Source: Klenkia marina
Lineage (GTDB): Bacteria; Actinomycetota; Actinomycetes; Mycobacteriales; Geodermatophilaceae
Length of the DNA stretch: 64,000 bases
Direction: 5' to 3'
NCBI RefSeq assembly: GCF_900101025.1
Contig: NZ_FMUH01000006.1
Coordinates: 62,001-126,000 of the forward strand
The notes below the pieces were generated by a model. The model was not told the DNA's origin. It was given only the letters and a program-made list of their open reading frames with translations, and did not search any database. Both the position numbers and the translations under genes were made by a program. Shown here one piece after another: positions 15,350-24,010 of the stretch (positions are counted from its first letter, which is position 1; each line of letters opens with the position of its first letter).

Positions 15350-17092
15350 TCAGCTGCGGAGCTTCTCCCAGCGGGCGGCCAGGGCGTCGCGGCGGTCGGC
15401 GTTGCCGTGCAGGTCGACGTAGCGGCGGCCGAAGCCGGCCAGCAGGGCGTCGTCCAGGCGGCGCACCGCACCGGGCGGGTAGCGGTAGCCCATGCGCTCG
15501 GCGATCGCGGCGTCGTCGGCCGAGCGCAGCACCTCGCCCAGCTCCACCAGCGACGTCACGCCCAGCTCGAGCAGCAGCCCGGAGATCCAGTCGTAGTGGT
15601 CCGGGCGCGACCAGCCGGCGTCGGCGTACTGCCCGGCCAGGAACGCGGCCAGCTCGCGGGGGGCGATGCGCGGGTCGTCGGGGTCCTCGTCCGCCGAGTC
15701 GGCCGGCTCGGGTGAGCGCAGCCGTTCGCGGATCGCGGTGAACTCCTGGTCGGCCAGCTCCAGCAGCCCGGCGGCGAGGGTGAAGCGGCGGTCGAACTCC
15801 GAGGCGTGCTCGGCGGGCACCGTGCCCTTGTAGCGGATGTCGTGCTCGAACTCGGCCCACGCGTGCTGCAGCACGGTGCGCACCTGCACCTGCACCCGCC
15901 GGTCGACCAGCGCCGGCCACTCGCCCGCGCGGGCGGCGTCCAGCCCGATCTGCAGGTGCCGGCTGGAGTAGCCGAAGCGCCCCTCGCGGGCGGTCTGCGA
16001 GCCCAGGTCACGGTCGTCGTGCACGACCACCTGGTCGCCCAGCAGCTCGGCGACGGCCACGACGTCGCTCTGCACGTAGAGGATCACCCGCACGCCCACG
16101 GTGTCGCCGATGTCGCGCGCCGGGTCGGCGTACAGCCGCACGCCGTCGACCTCGCGCATCGCCTTCTCGGCGTAGGAGGCCACCGTCTTGGCCCGCCCGG
16201 CGATCGACAGGTAGTTGATGCCGGCCTCGTCGAGCAGGCCGGTGACCAGCGCCAGTGCCTGCTCGGCCGCCTCCGCGGTCGCGGCGAACCCGTCGGCGTA
16301 CTCCTGGATCGCCCGCAGGGCCGGGTCGACGGCGACCGGCGCCGGCCCGGGCACGAGGTCCGGCGGCAGCGTCGGCGTCACGATCGCGCCCTCGGTCGCC
16401 GAGCCGTAGGTGGTCACGTCGTCGGGACGCCGGACGGCGACCCACCCCACGTAGGCGCACACCACCGCGTCGACCTGGTCCTCGACCACGCGCAGCGCGC
16501 TCTTGCGCCGGGCGGTCTCCACCGCCGTGCGCAGCACCACCCACTCGGCGCCCAGGTGCAGCTCGGGCACGGCCTCGAGGTGGCCCATCAGCACCAGCAG
16601 CTCGGCGCGCAGGCCGTCGACGGTGCGCCCGGGCTTGTTCTTGTACTTCAGCGTCCGGCCCAGCCGGAACAGCGCGACGGTCGCCGCGTGCGGGTACACC
16701 TCGATTGCCCGGCGCGCGCGGCCCGACCGCGGATCGGGGTCCAGACCCAGCCGGCGCACCAGCCGCCCGCCGCGGGTGTCGCCGTCGCTGAACTCGGGCT
16801 TGCCCTGGTTCGTGGGGTGCGCTCCGGCCTGGAACTTCGCGAAGTCGGCGTTCAGCTCGCGCTCGGCCCGCCGGTTGCCGGTCTCGTTGGTCACCAGCAG
16901 CGGGGCGTCGATCGCCACGATGCACGGCCCCGACGTCCACGGCTCGAGCGCTGCCGCGATCTCGTCGTCCGTGCGCACCGCGCTGACGTGCACCAGCCGG
17001 CCGCCGTCGTCGAGCACCGCGAGCCCCGTCGGGTTCTTGAGTCCCCAGGCCAGGTCGATCCCGATGTGGTGCACGCGCCCACCCTGCCGCAT
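15350..17092 (-). CDS. DUF429 (RNase H-like)-RelA/SpoT nucleotidyltransferase fusion
   Basis: 580 residues. The N-terminal ~240 are a DUF429 domain, with the RNase H-like acidic set GIDLAWG, VAIDAPLL, AIEVYPHAA and VEDQVDAVV. Residues ~290-480 are a RelA/SpoT synthetase-type domain: GRAKTVASYAEKAM for nucleotide binding, DIGDTVGVRV, GYSSRHLQIGL and QVQVRTVLQHAWAEFEHDI. The residue usually Glu before Q-I/V-R-T is Gln here, a position held to be catalytic in Rel enzymes, so classical (p)ppGpp synthesis may be altered. A helical tail follows. RNase HII-synthetase fusions are known in mycobacteria (RelZ); this is an analogous but different pairing. Substrate is unknown. A GTG 18 bp inside the chosen ATG is an alternative start. 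Confidence 0.85.
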   Translation of the reverse strand: MRQGGRVHHIGIDLAWGLKNPTGLAVLDDGGRLVHVSAVRTDDEIAAALEPWTSGPCIVAIDAPLLVTNETGNRRAERELNADFAKFQAGAHPTNQGKPEFSDGDTRGGRLVRRLGLDPDPRSGRARRAIEVYPHAATVALFRLGRTLKYKNKPGRTVDGLRAELLVLMGHLEAVPELHLGAEWVVLRTAVETARRKSALRVVEDQVDAVVCAYVGWVAVRRPDDVTTYGSATEGAIVTPTLPPDLVPGPAPVAVDPALRAIQEYADGFAATAEAAEQALALVTGLLDEAGINYLSIAGRAKTVASYAEKAMREVDGVRLYADPARDIGDTVGVRVILYVQSDVVAVAELLGDQVVVHDDRDLGSQTAREGRFGYSSRHLQIGLDAARAGEWPALVDRRVQVQVRTVLQHAWAEFEHDIRYKGTVPAEHASEFDRRFTLAAGLLELADQEFTAIRERLRSPEPADSADEDPDDPRIAPRELAAFLAGQYADAGWSRPDHYDWISGLLLELGVTSLVELGEVLRSADDAAIAERMGYRYPPGAVRRLDDALLAGFGRRYVDLHGNADRRDALAARWEKLRS

Positions 17093-17153
17093 GACCCACC
17101 CGAGGGGATGACCCGCCGGTCAAGGCGTCGGCCCTCCGTGTCGATGGGCCCGC

Positions 17154-18116
17154 GTGAGGACGGCGACGGCGCGGCGCAGCTCGGCGGTCATGGCGGAGAC
17201 CATGGCCGTGCTCTGCGCTGCCGTGACGCTCGCCGGTGGCCTCGTCGCGCTGGGCCAGGACCTGTACGGGCCGCGGGCGGTCGCCGTCGTCGTCCTGCTG
17301 GTCGTCGCCGGGGCCAGCGCGGTGCTGCTCGTCGTCCGCGGGGCCTCGTTGCCGCGCCGCGTGCTCGGCGGGCTCGTGCACACCGGCGGGGTCGGCATCG
17401 GGCTGGCCCAGCTCGTGCCGCAGGAACCGCAGGCGGCGCTGGCCATCACGGCGCTGCTCAGCCTGGTCGTCGTCGAGGTCAGCTACTTCTTCCCCGCGGC
17501 CTGGGTGCGCCGGCACATGCCCGCGCTCGTGCTGCTGTCCAACGGCACCCTGCTGCTGCGCGGCGACGTCCACGTCGGCTACGTGCTGGCGATCGACGCC
17601 GTCCTGCTGGCGCTGGGGCTGGTGACCTCGCAGCTGGCCGAGCGCGCCCTCGGCGCGCACCGCGACCCGCTCACCGGGTTGCCCAACCGGCGCAGCTCCG
17701 ACGACCGCTTGCAGGCGCTGGTCGCCGCCGGCGGCACGTTCTCGGTCGCGCTGCTGGACCTGGACCACTTCAAGGAGGTCAACGACACCGCCGGCCACGA
17801 GGCCGGTGACCGGGTGCTGCTGCGGGTCGCCCGGCTGCCTGCCCGCGTGCTGCCACCGGGAGCCGTGCTGGCCCGGCAGGGCGGCGACGAGTTCGTGCTC
17901 CTGCTGCCCGGACGCGACGGCGACCAGGCCGTCGTCGACGTCTGGCGGGTCTGCGACGCCCTGGCCGGCATCGGCCTCTCGTGCGGCGTGGCCCAGCACC
18001 AGCCCGGCGACACCGTCGCCCAGCTCATGCGCCGGGCCGACGGCGCGCTGTACGCCGCCAAGTCCGCCGGCCGCGGCCGGGTCGAGCTGGCCGCGGCCAC
18101 CGGGACCCCCGCGTGA
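17154..18116 (+). CDS. Membrane diguanylate cyclase (GGDEF) 1
   Basis: 320 residues. About five or six membrane helices occupy residues ~15-165, then a GGDEF domain runs from HRDPLTGLPNRRS to the end. The active-site motif is RQGGDEF, with GGDEF intact. Upstream substrate-binding residues are present in LLDLDHFKEVNDTAGHEAGD. No RxxD I-site precedes the motif. It makes cyclic di-GMP from two GTP at the membrane; no separate sensor domain is recognisable. It overlaps the next GGDEF gene in a GTGA junction and is divergent from the DUF429-RelA/SpoT fusion gene (61 bp). Confidence 0.9.
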   Translation: MRTATARRSSAVMAETMAVLCAAVTLAGGLVALGQDLYGPRAVAVVVLLVVAGASAVLLVVRGASLPRRVLGGLVHTGGVGIGLAQLVPQEPQAALAITALLSLVVVEVSYFFPAAWVRRHMPALVLLSNGTLLLRGDVHVGYVLAIDAVLLALGLVTSQLAERALGAHRDPLTGLPNRRSSDDRLQALVAAGGTFSVALLDLDHFKEVNDTAGHEAGDRVLLRVARLPARVLPPGAVLARQGGDEFVLLLPGRDGDQAVVDVWRVCDALAGIGLSCGVAQHQPGDTVAQLMRRADGALYAAKSAGRGRVELAAATGTPA

Positions 18117-19099
18117 GGCGCCGCGCCCCGGAGGTCGCCACCCCGGAGGTGATGGCCCGCACTCTCGGCGTCTTCTACACGCTGGGCGGCACCTGCGGGC
18201 TCGTCGCGCTCCTGGGCAGCGCCCCGGACTGGCCCCGTCGCTGGGCCGTGGTGGCCGTGGGCGTGACCGCGATCGTCTGCGGGCTGGGCCTCGCCCGGTG
18301 GGGCGCCCGGTGCCCGCGCCGGTTCTTCCACGCCCCGGTCGCCGCCGCCACCGGGTGCATCGCGCTGGCCGCCGCCCTGGCGCCCGACGACGTCACCGCC
18401 GTCGTCATCGGCGCCCTGGTGACGTTCGTCGGCGTCGACGCGTTCTTCTTCTTCGCCTGGCCGCCGGCCGTGCTGCACCTGGTGACCGCCGAGGTGCTCG
18501 TGCTGGCGGCGCTGCTGGCCCGCGGCGACGTCCAGCTCACCACCGCCCTGGCGCTGCTGGTGGCCGTCACCGCCATCGCGCTCGTCACGCGCCGGCTGGT
18601 GCACGAGGCCTCCCGCGCCAGCCTCGACCCGCTCACCGGGCTGGCCAACCGCCGGGGCTTCGACGACGCCCTGCGCGAGCTCGTGCGCCCGGGCACGGTG
18701 CTGTCGGCCGCGCTGCTCGACCTCGACGACTTCAAGCAGGTCAACGACACCGGCGGGCACGCCGCCGGCGACGCCGTCCTGCGCCGCGTGGCGACGCTGT
18801 GGGGGCGGGCGCTCCCGGCCGGCGCGGTGCTGGCCCGGCACGGCGGCGACGAGTTCGCGCTGCTGCTCCCCGGGTTCGACGGCGCGCGGGCGCTGGCGCT
18901 GGTCGACCGGCTGCGCGTCGGGCACCCCGACATCGGCATGTCGTGCGGGGTCGCCGAGCGCGGGCCGCGCGAGACCGGCGCCCAGCTCATGCGCCGGGCC
19001 GACCGGGCGCTGTACGCGGCCAAGGAGGCCGGCCGGGACCGAGCCGAGCTCGCCGTCCCGCTGGTCCACCGGGACGGCGGGGGTGCACGGGTCGCCTGA
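18113..19099 (+). CDS. Membrane diguanylate cyclase (GGDEF) 2
   Basis: 328 residues, with the same plan as its upstream neighbour: about six hydrophobic helices (~15-165), then a GGDEF domain starting SLDPLTGLANRRGF, with LLDLDDFKQVNDTGGHAAGD and RHGGDEFALLLPGF. GGDEF is intact and no RxxD inhibitory site is present. The N-terminal sequence RRRAPEVATP is shared with the GGDEF-EAL protein at 4.5 kb, so these look like products of gene duplication. The GTG start lies on the stop codon of the preceding cyclase gene. Whether the pair form heterodimers is open. Confidence 0.9.
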   Translation: MRRRAPEVATPEVMARTLGVFYTLGGTCGLVALLGSAPDWPRRWAVVAVGVTAIVCGLGLARWGARCPRRFFHAPVAAATGCIALAAALAPDDVTAVVIGALVTFVGVDAFFFFAWPPAVLHLVTAEVLVLAALLARGDVQLTTALALLVAVTAIALVTRRLVHEASRASLDPLTGLANRRGFDDALRELVRPGTVLSAALLDLDDFKQVNDTGGHAAGDAVLRRVATLWGRALPAGAVLARHGGDEFALLLPGFDGARALALVDRLRVGHPDIGMSCGVAERGPRETGAQLMRRADRALYAAKEAGRDRAELAVPLVHRDGGGARVA

Positions 19100-19178
19100 G
19101 GCCCAGCTCACCCGGTCGTCATGACGTCCGGTGGCGTCGGTGGGCCTCCGGGTGGCTCGGGCATGGCACCGTGTCCCG

Positions 19179-21920
19179 GTGCCTCCCAGCCGCCCACGTG
19201 TCCCCAGCGTCAAGGACATCCCCGTCGCCCCGCCGCCCGGGCCCCAGGACGCCGTCGACCCGCGCAGCGCCGAGCACGCCCGGCTGGCCGAGTCCGGCGA
19301 CCAGAACTCGCCCTGGCGCATGTGGGGGCCCTACCTCGCCGGCCGGCAGTGGGGCACCGTCCGCGAGGACTACTCCGCCGACGGCGACGCCTGGGCCGGG
19401 TTCCCGTTCGACCACGCGGTGGCCCGCGCCTACCGGTGGGGCGAGGACGGCCTCGGCGGGTTCTGCGACCGCTACGGCTTCCTCAACTTCTCGGTGGCGC
19501 TCTGGAACGGCAAGGACCCGATCCTCAAGGAGCGGCTGTTCGGCCTGACCAACGACGAGGGCAACCACGGCGAGGACGCCAAGGAGCACTGGTGGGCCGT
19601 CGACGGCACGCCCACCCACTCGTGGGTGCAATGGCTCTACCGCTACCCGCAGGCCGAGTACCCCTACGCCAAGCTGCGCGAGGAGAACAAGAAGCGCTCG
19701 CGCATGGAGCGCGAGTACGAGCTCGCCGACACCGGCGTGCTCGACGAGGACCGCTTCTTCGACGTCCAGGTGACCTACGCCAAGGCCGACCACGACGACA
19801 TCTGCATCACCGTCACCGCCACCAACCACGGGCCCGACCCGGCACCGCTGCACCTGCTGCCGCAGGTCTGGTTCCGCAACACGTGGTCGTGGGGCGGGGA
19901 CAAGCGCCAGGGCCACCTCACCCAGCTGCTGGCGCCCACGCTGACGGCGTCGGGCCTGGAGGCCGTCGAGGCCGACCACGGCTTCCTCGGCCGGTACGTG
20001 CTGGCCGCCGAGGGCGCGCCCAAGGTGCTGTGCTGCGACAACGAGACCGACAAGGTCACCCTCTTCGGCGCCTCGCGCAACGACACCAAGTACCCCAAGG
20101 ACGGCGTCAACCGCCGGGTCGTGCACGGGGACAAGAGCCGGCTCAACCCCAGCCACACCGGCACGAAGGCCGCGTTCTGGTACCAGTGGGAGTCCGTCGC
20201 GCCGGGCGAGACCGTGTCGGTCAAGCTGCGGCTGACCACCGACGAGCCGGTCGACGGCATGTTCGGCGAGTCCTTCGACGCAGTCCTCGCCGCCCGCCGC
20301 GAGGAGGCCGACGCCTTCTACTCCACCGTCATCCACCCCGGGCTGTCCGACGACGACCGGCACGTGGCCCGCCGCGCCTACGCCGGCCTGCTGTGGACCA
20401 AGCAGCTGTACCGCTTCGACGTCGCGCAGTGGCTCGACGGCGACCCTGACGTCCCCGCGCCCGCCGACCGCGCGAAGAAGGGACGGCGCAACACAACCTG
20501 GCGGCACGTCGCGCTGGCCGACGTCATCTCGATGCCCGACGAGTGGGAGTACCCCTGGTTCGCCGCCTGGGACACCGCCTTCCACACCATCCCCCTGGCG
20601 CACGTCGACCCCGACTTCGCCAAGGAGCAGCTCGTGCTCATGTGCCGCGAGTGGGCGATGCACCCCAACGGCCAGCTGCCCGCCTACGAGTGGGCCTTCG
20701 GCGACGTCAACCCGCCGGTGCACGCCTGGGCCGCCTGGCACGTCTACCGCATCGACGGCTACCGCGACCGCGAGTTCCTCGTGCGGGTGTTCACCAAGCT
20801 GCTGCTGAACTTCTCGTGGTGGGTCAACCGCAAGGACGCCGACGGCTCCAACGTCTTCGAGGGCGGCTTCCTCGGGATGGACAACATCGCGCTGTTCGAC
20901 CGCTCGGCGCCGCTGCCCCCGGGCTTCCGGCTGGAGCAGAGCGACGCGACCAGCTGGATGGCGTTCTACTGCCAGCAGATGTTCAAGATCGCCCTGGAGC
21001 TCTCGCGCTACGACAAGGCGTGGGACGGCACCGCCACCAAGTTCCTCGAGCACTTCCTGTCGATCGCCGAGGCGATGAACGCCTTCGGCTCGAACGAGGT
21101 GTCGCTGTGGGACGAGGAGGACGGCTTCTTCTACGACGTCCTGGTCGCCCCCGACGGCGAGGGCCAGCCGCTGCGCGTGCGCTCGATGGTGGGCCTGCTG
21201 CCGATCCTGGGCGTCACCGAGGTGCCGCACTGGATCACCCAGGAGGTCCCCGACGTCACCGAGCGGCTGCGCTGGCTGCAGCGGCGGCGTCCCGAGCTGG
21301 TCGCGCCGCTGCGCAGCCGCTCGGCGCCCGAGGGCCGCAAGATGCTGCTGTCGCTGGTGGACAAGGACCGGCTGCGCCGCATCCTCACCCGCATGTTCGA
21401 CACCGAGGAGTTCCTCTCCCCGTTCGGCATCCGGTCGCTGTCGAAGTCCACCGGTGAGGTCATCGCCAAGGTCGGCGGCCGCGACGCCCGCATCGAGTAC
21501 GAGCCGGGGGAGTCGCGCACCGCGCTGTTCGGCGGCAACTCCAACTGGCGCGGGCCCGTCTGGTTCCCGGTCAACGTGCTGCTGGCCGACAAGCTGCGCA
21601 CCCTGGGCCGGTTCTACGGCGACTCGTTCACCATCGAGCTGCCCACCGGGTCGGGCAACCACTGCACCCTCGTCGACGCCGCCGACCTCATCGACAACGG
21701 GCTGACCGCGTTGTTCCGGCCGGTCGAGGGCAAGCGGCCGGCCGACGGCGAGCGCATCGAGTCCAGCGACTCCCCGCTGTGGCGCGAGCACCCGACGTTC
21801 AGCGAGTTCTTCGACGGCGACACCGGCGAGGGGCTGGGCGCCACCCACCAGACCGGCTGGACGGCGTTGGTCGCCCACCTGCTCAACCCTCGGCTGCCCC
21901 CCGACCCCCGCTGGAGCTGA
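19179..21920 (+). CDS. GH63-type glucosidase (MGH1-like domain)
   Basis: About 913 residues, cytoplasmic, with no signal peptide. The conserved core begins SPWRMWGPYLAGRQWGTVRE. Typical (alpha/alpha)6-barrel motifs follow: EYPWFAAWDTAFHTIPLAHV in the catalytic half, PAYEWAFGDVNPPVHAWA, FEGGFLGMDNI, SNWRGPVWFPVN and the C-terminal GNHCTLVDAADLI. Bacterial members of this GH63-related group are usually annotated as glucosidases acting on oligosaccharides such as mannosylglycerate or glucosylglycerate; the substrate here is not known. No good ribosome site is visible. In-frame GTG codons at 19131, 19140, 19152 and 19179 are all possible; the last was chosen because earlier residues look non-conserved. 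Confidence 0.85.
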   Translation: MPPSRPRVPSVKDIPVAPPPGPQDAVDPRSAEHARLAESGDQNSPWRMWGPYLAGRQWGTVREDYSADGDAWAGFPFDHAVARAYRWGEDGLGGFCDRYGFLNFSVALWNGKDPILKERLFGLTNDEGNHGEDAKEHWWAVDGTPTHSWVQWLYRYPQAEYPYAKLREENKKRSRMEREYELADTGVLDEDRFFDVQVTYAKADHDDICITVTATNHGPDPAPLHLLPQVWFRNTWSWGGDKRQGHLTQLLAPTLTASGLEAVEADHGFLGRYVLAAEGAPKVLCCDNETDKVTLFGASRNDTKYPKDGVNRRVVHGDKSRLNPSHTGTKAAFWYQWESVAPGETVSVKLRLTTDEPVDGMFGESFDAVLAARREEADAFYSTVIHPGLSDDDRHVARRAYAGLLWTKQLYRFDVAQWLDGDPDVPAPADRAKKGRRNTTWRHVALADVISMPDEWEYPWFAAWDTAFHTIPLAHVDPDFAKEQLVLMCREWAMHPNGQLPAYEWAFGDVNPPVHAWAAWHVYRIDGYRDREFLVRVFTKLLLNFSWWVNRKDADGSNVFEGGFLGMDNIALFDRSAPLPPGFRLEQSDATSWMAFYCQQMFKIALELSRYDKAWDGTATKFLEHFLSIAEAMNAFGSNEVSLWDEEDGFFYDVLVAPDGEGQPLRVRSMVGLLPILGVTEVPHWITQEVPDVTERLRWLQRRRPELVAPLRSRSAPEGRKMLLSLVDKDRLRRILTRMFDTEEFLSPFGIRSLSKSTGEVIAKVGGRDARIEYEPGESRTALFGGNSNWRGPVWFPVNVLLADKLRTLGRFYGDSFTIELPTGSGNHCTLVDAADLIDNGLTALFRPVEGKRPADGERIESSDSPLWREHPTFSEFFDGDTGEGLGATHQTGWTALVAHLLNPRLPPDPRWS

Positions 21921-21947
21921 TGCCCGCCGGCGTCTCCGCCGAGGCGA

Positions 21948-21996
21948 GGGAGCCCCTCCACCACGGATGACACCCATGCGTGGTGGAGGGGCTCCC
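21948..21996. terminator. Bidirectional hairpin between convergent genes
   Basis: A perfect 18-bp inverted repeat (arms 21948-21965 and 21979-21996, beginning GGGAGCCCCTCC) with a 13-base loop. There is no T-tract. It sits between the ends of the GH63-type and DUF5996 genes and can serve both strands. Confidence 0.8.
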
Positions 21997-22043
21997 TTGC
22001 CCGGGCCCCGGGACGGGAGGACGCGCCCCGGGGCCCGGGTGGG

Positions 22044-22961
22044 TCAGCGGTGCGGGTCGGTGATGCCGTTCGTGCAGGCGAGCCCGGCGACGTCCCAGCC
22101 GGCCCGGGTCGCGCCGGCGGTGTAGGCCGCCTCGAAGAACTCGAGCACCGCGGCGCGCGGGTCGGCCGCGGCCCGGGCCACGTCGTAGGGCAGCACGGCC
22201 AGGTGGCTGCCGCCGCGCGCCAGCCACGAGGCGCCCTCGGGCAGCGGCTCGGTCTCCAGGCCCGCGGGCTCGGGCGCGGTGTAGGAGTAGAACGCCGGGT
22301 CGGGGTAGGTCGGGTCGCCGAACCAGAACCCGGAGCTGACCACCTCCCGCGAGTAGGCCTCCCGGGTGACCGGGTCGGCGCCGGCGGGCTGGTCGACCAC
22401 CCGGTCGGAGAACCGGGTGACTGCGATGTCGAAGGTGTGCCAGAAGTGGTGCACCGGGCTGGTCTTGCCGGAGAACCCGCCGGCGAACTCCTCCAGCACC
22501 AGGTTGACCTGGCTGAGCACCTGCCAGTAGCGGGTCACCGCGGCGGCGTCCCAGCTGGCGTGCTCGGTGTCGGCGGCGAAGGGCCGGTCGGCGTCGGGCA
22601 GGTCGAAGGGCTTCGCCCCGGTGATGTCGACGTCGATGCCCAGGTGGGTCAGGCCGGCGACGACATCGGCGTGCACCTGGGCCACCGAGCGGCCCAGCAG
22701 CCCGGTCGACACCCGGCGTCCCTCGACCGTGGTGATGTCCAGGCGGTGGTCGAGCAGGTCGAGGTCGACGGTGAACGTCGGGTCCAACCCCATCGGCCGG
22801 GTCGTGATGCCGCGGCCGGTCAGGTGGAAGGGGACGTTCCACCAGTGGTTGCGCCGCGGGCTGGCCAACAGGCGCACCCGGCCGACCACCTGGGCGACGC
22901 GGTGCACGGTGGCCAGGGTGTCGGACCAGCCGGCGTAGGGGATCGGGGGGAACAGCTCCAC
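22044..22961 (-). CDS. DUF5996 family protein
   Basis: 305 residues. It begins VELFPPIPYAGWSDTLATVH and continues with RNHWWNVPFHLTGRGITT, PVHHFWHTFDIAVTRFSDR and SSGFWFGDPTYPDPAFYSYTAPEP, the features by which I recognise DUF5996. Several conserved Trp and His residues suggest an enzyme, but no reaction is known. The GTG start is secured by a GGAGG site 5-9 bases upstream. It lies 71 bp downstream of the interrupted phosphotriesterase on the same strand, so it may be the last gene of that transcript. Confidence 0.85.
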   Translation of the reverse strand: MELFPPIPYAGWSDTLATVHRVAQVVGRVRLLASPRRNHWWNVPFHLTGRGITTRPMGLDPTFTVDLDLLDHRLDITTVEGRRVSTGLLGRSVAQVHADVVAGLTHLGIDVDITGAKPFDLPDADRPFAADTEHASWDAAAVTRYWQVLSQVNLVLEEFAGGFSGKTSPVHHFWHTFDIAVTRFSDRVVDQPAGADPVTREAYSREVVSSGFWFGDPTYPDPAFYSYTAPEPAGLETEPLPEGASWLARGGSHLAVLPYDVARAAADPRAAVLEFFEAAYTAGATRAGWDVAGLACTNGITDPHR

Positions 22962-23032
22962 GGGTACCTCCGTCGTGTCGGGACCGCGAGCCTGCCACGG
23001 GCCGGGACCGGGCTCACCGCGCGGATGACGGC

Positions 23033-24010
23033 TCAACGCTCGAAGTACCGCCGCGGGTTGTCCACCAGCATCTGGTCCAGCTGCGCCTCGGTCACGCCGG
23101 CCTCCAGCAGCATCGGCAGCACGTCCTGGCTGATGTGCCGGTAGTGCCAGTTCGGCGCGATCTGCGCGACGGCGGCCTGGGCGGCGCCGGGGAAGTAGTC
23201 GATGTAGCAGCTCGCGTCGTGCGCCAGCACCATGCGGTCGGCGTAGCCGCGCTCGGCGAGGGCCGCGATGGTCGCCACCCGGGCGGCCGTCGGGTTGTAG
23301 ATGTCCAGCCCGAAGCGGTCCATGCCCAGGGGGCAGCCGGCGTCGGCCAGCCCGCCGAGGTAGTCCAGGTCGTTGGAGTCCCCGGCGTGCCCGACCACCA
23401 CCTTGGTCAGGTCGACCCCCTCCTCGGTGAACACCTGCACCATGAGGTTCCCGGCCCGGGTGGCCGACTAGGTGTGCACGGTGATCGGCGCCCCGGTGTC
23501 CCGGTGGGTGGCGGCGACGGCGCGCAGCACGCGCTCGACGCCGGGGGTCAGGCCCTTGGCCTCGACCACGCACTTGAGGAACGCCGCCTTCACCCCGGTG
23601 CCGGCGATGCCGTCGCGCAGGTCGGCGGAGAAGTCGTCGACCATCGGGTCGCGCGGGGTGTCCAGCAGCAGACCCGGGCCGCGGTGCTCGTACTGGTGCG
23701 GGACCTCGTCGTAGGTGTAGAGCCCGGTCGCCACCACGATGTTGACGTCGACCTGCTCGGCGACCCGCTGCACGCGCGGGATGTAGCGGCCCAGCCCCCA
23801 CACCGTCGGGTCGACGATCGTGTCGATGCCCAGGCCCTTGAGCTCGGTGAGCTTGGCGACCGCGTCGGCCACCCGCTCGTCCTCGTCCCACCAGTCGGCG
23901 CCGTAGTTCTGCACGTGCTCGGTGGAGAGCACGAACACGTGCTCGTGCATGAGCGTGCGGCCCAGCTCGGCGGTGTCGACGGGGCCGCGGACGGTCTCGA
24001 CGGTGGGCAT
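23033..24010 (-). pseudogene. Phosphotriesterase-family amidohydrolase interrupted by in-frame TAG
   Basis: One continuous frame of 326 codons matches a full-length phosphotriesterase-like metal hydrolase, but codon 181 is TAG (23468-23470). All metal ligands are still encoded: HxH in LMHEHVF, the bridging Lys in AAFLKCVVE and the next His in PITVHT before the stop; His in VVVGHAGD and Asp in LAHDASCY after it. Translation would end directly after VHT, and the frame resumes with SATRAGN. No frameshift is seen. Either the gene is recently inactivated, the TAG is a base error (CAG to TAG is one change), or the stop is read through. The ATG start shares one base with the acyl-CoA synthetase stop codon (TGATG). 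Intact relatives hydrolyse lactones or phosphotriesters. Confidence 0.85.
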
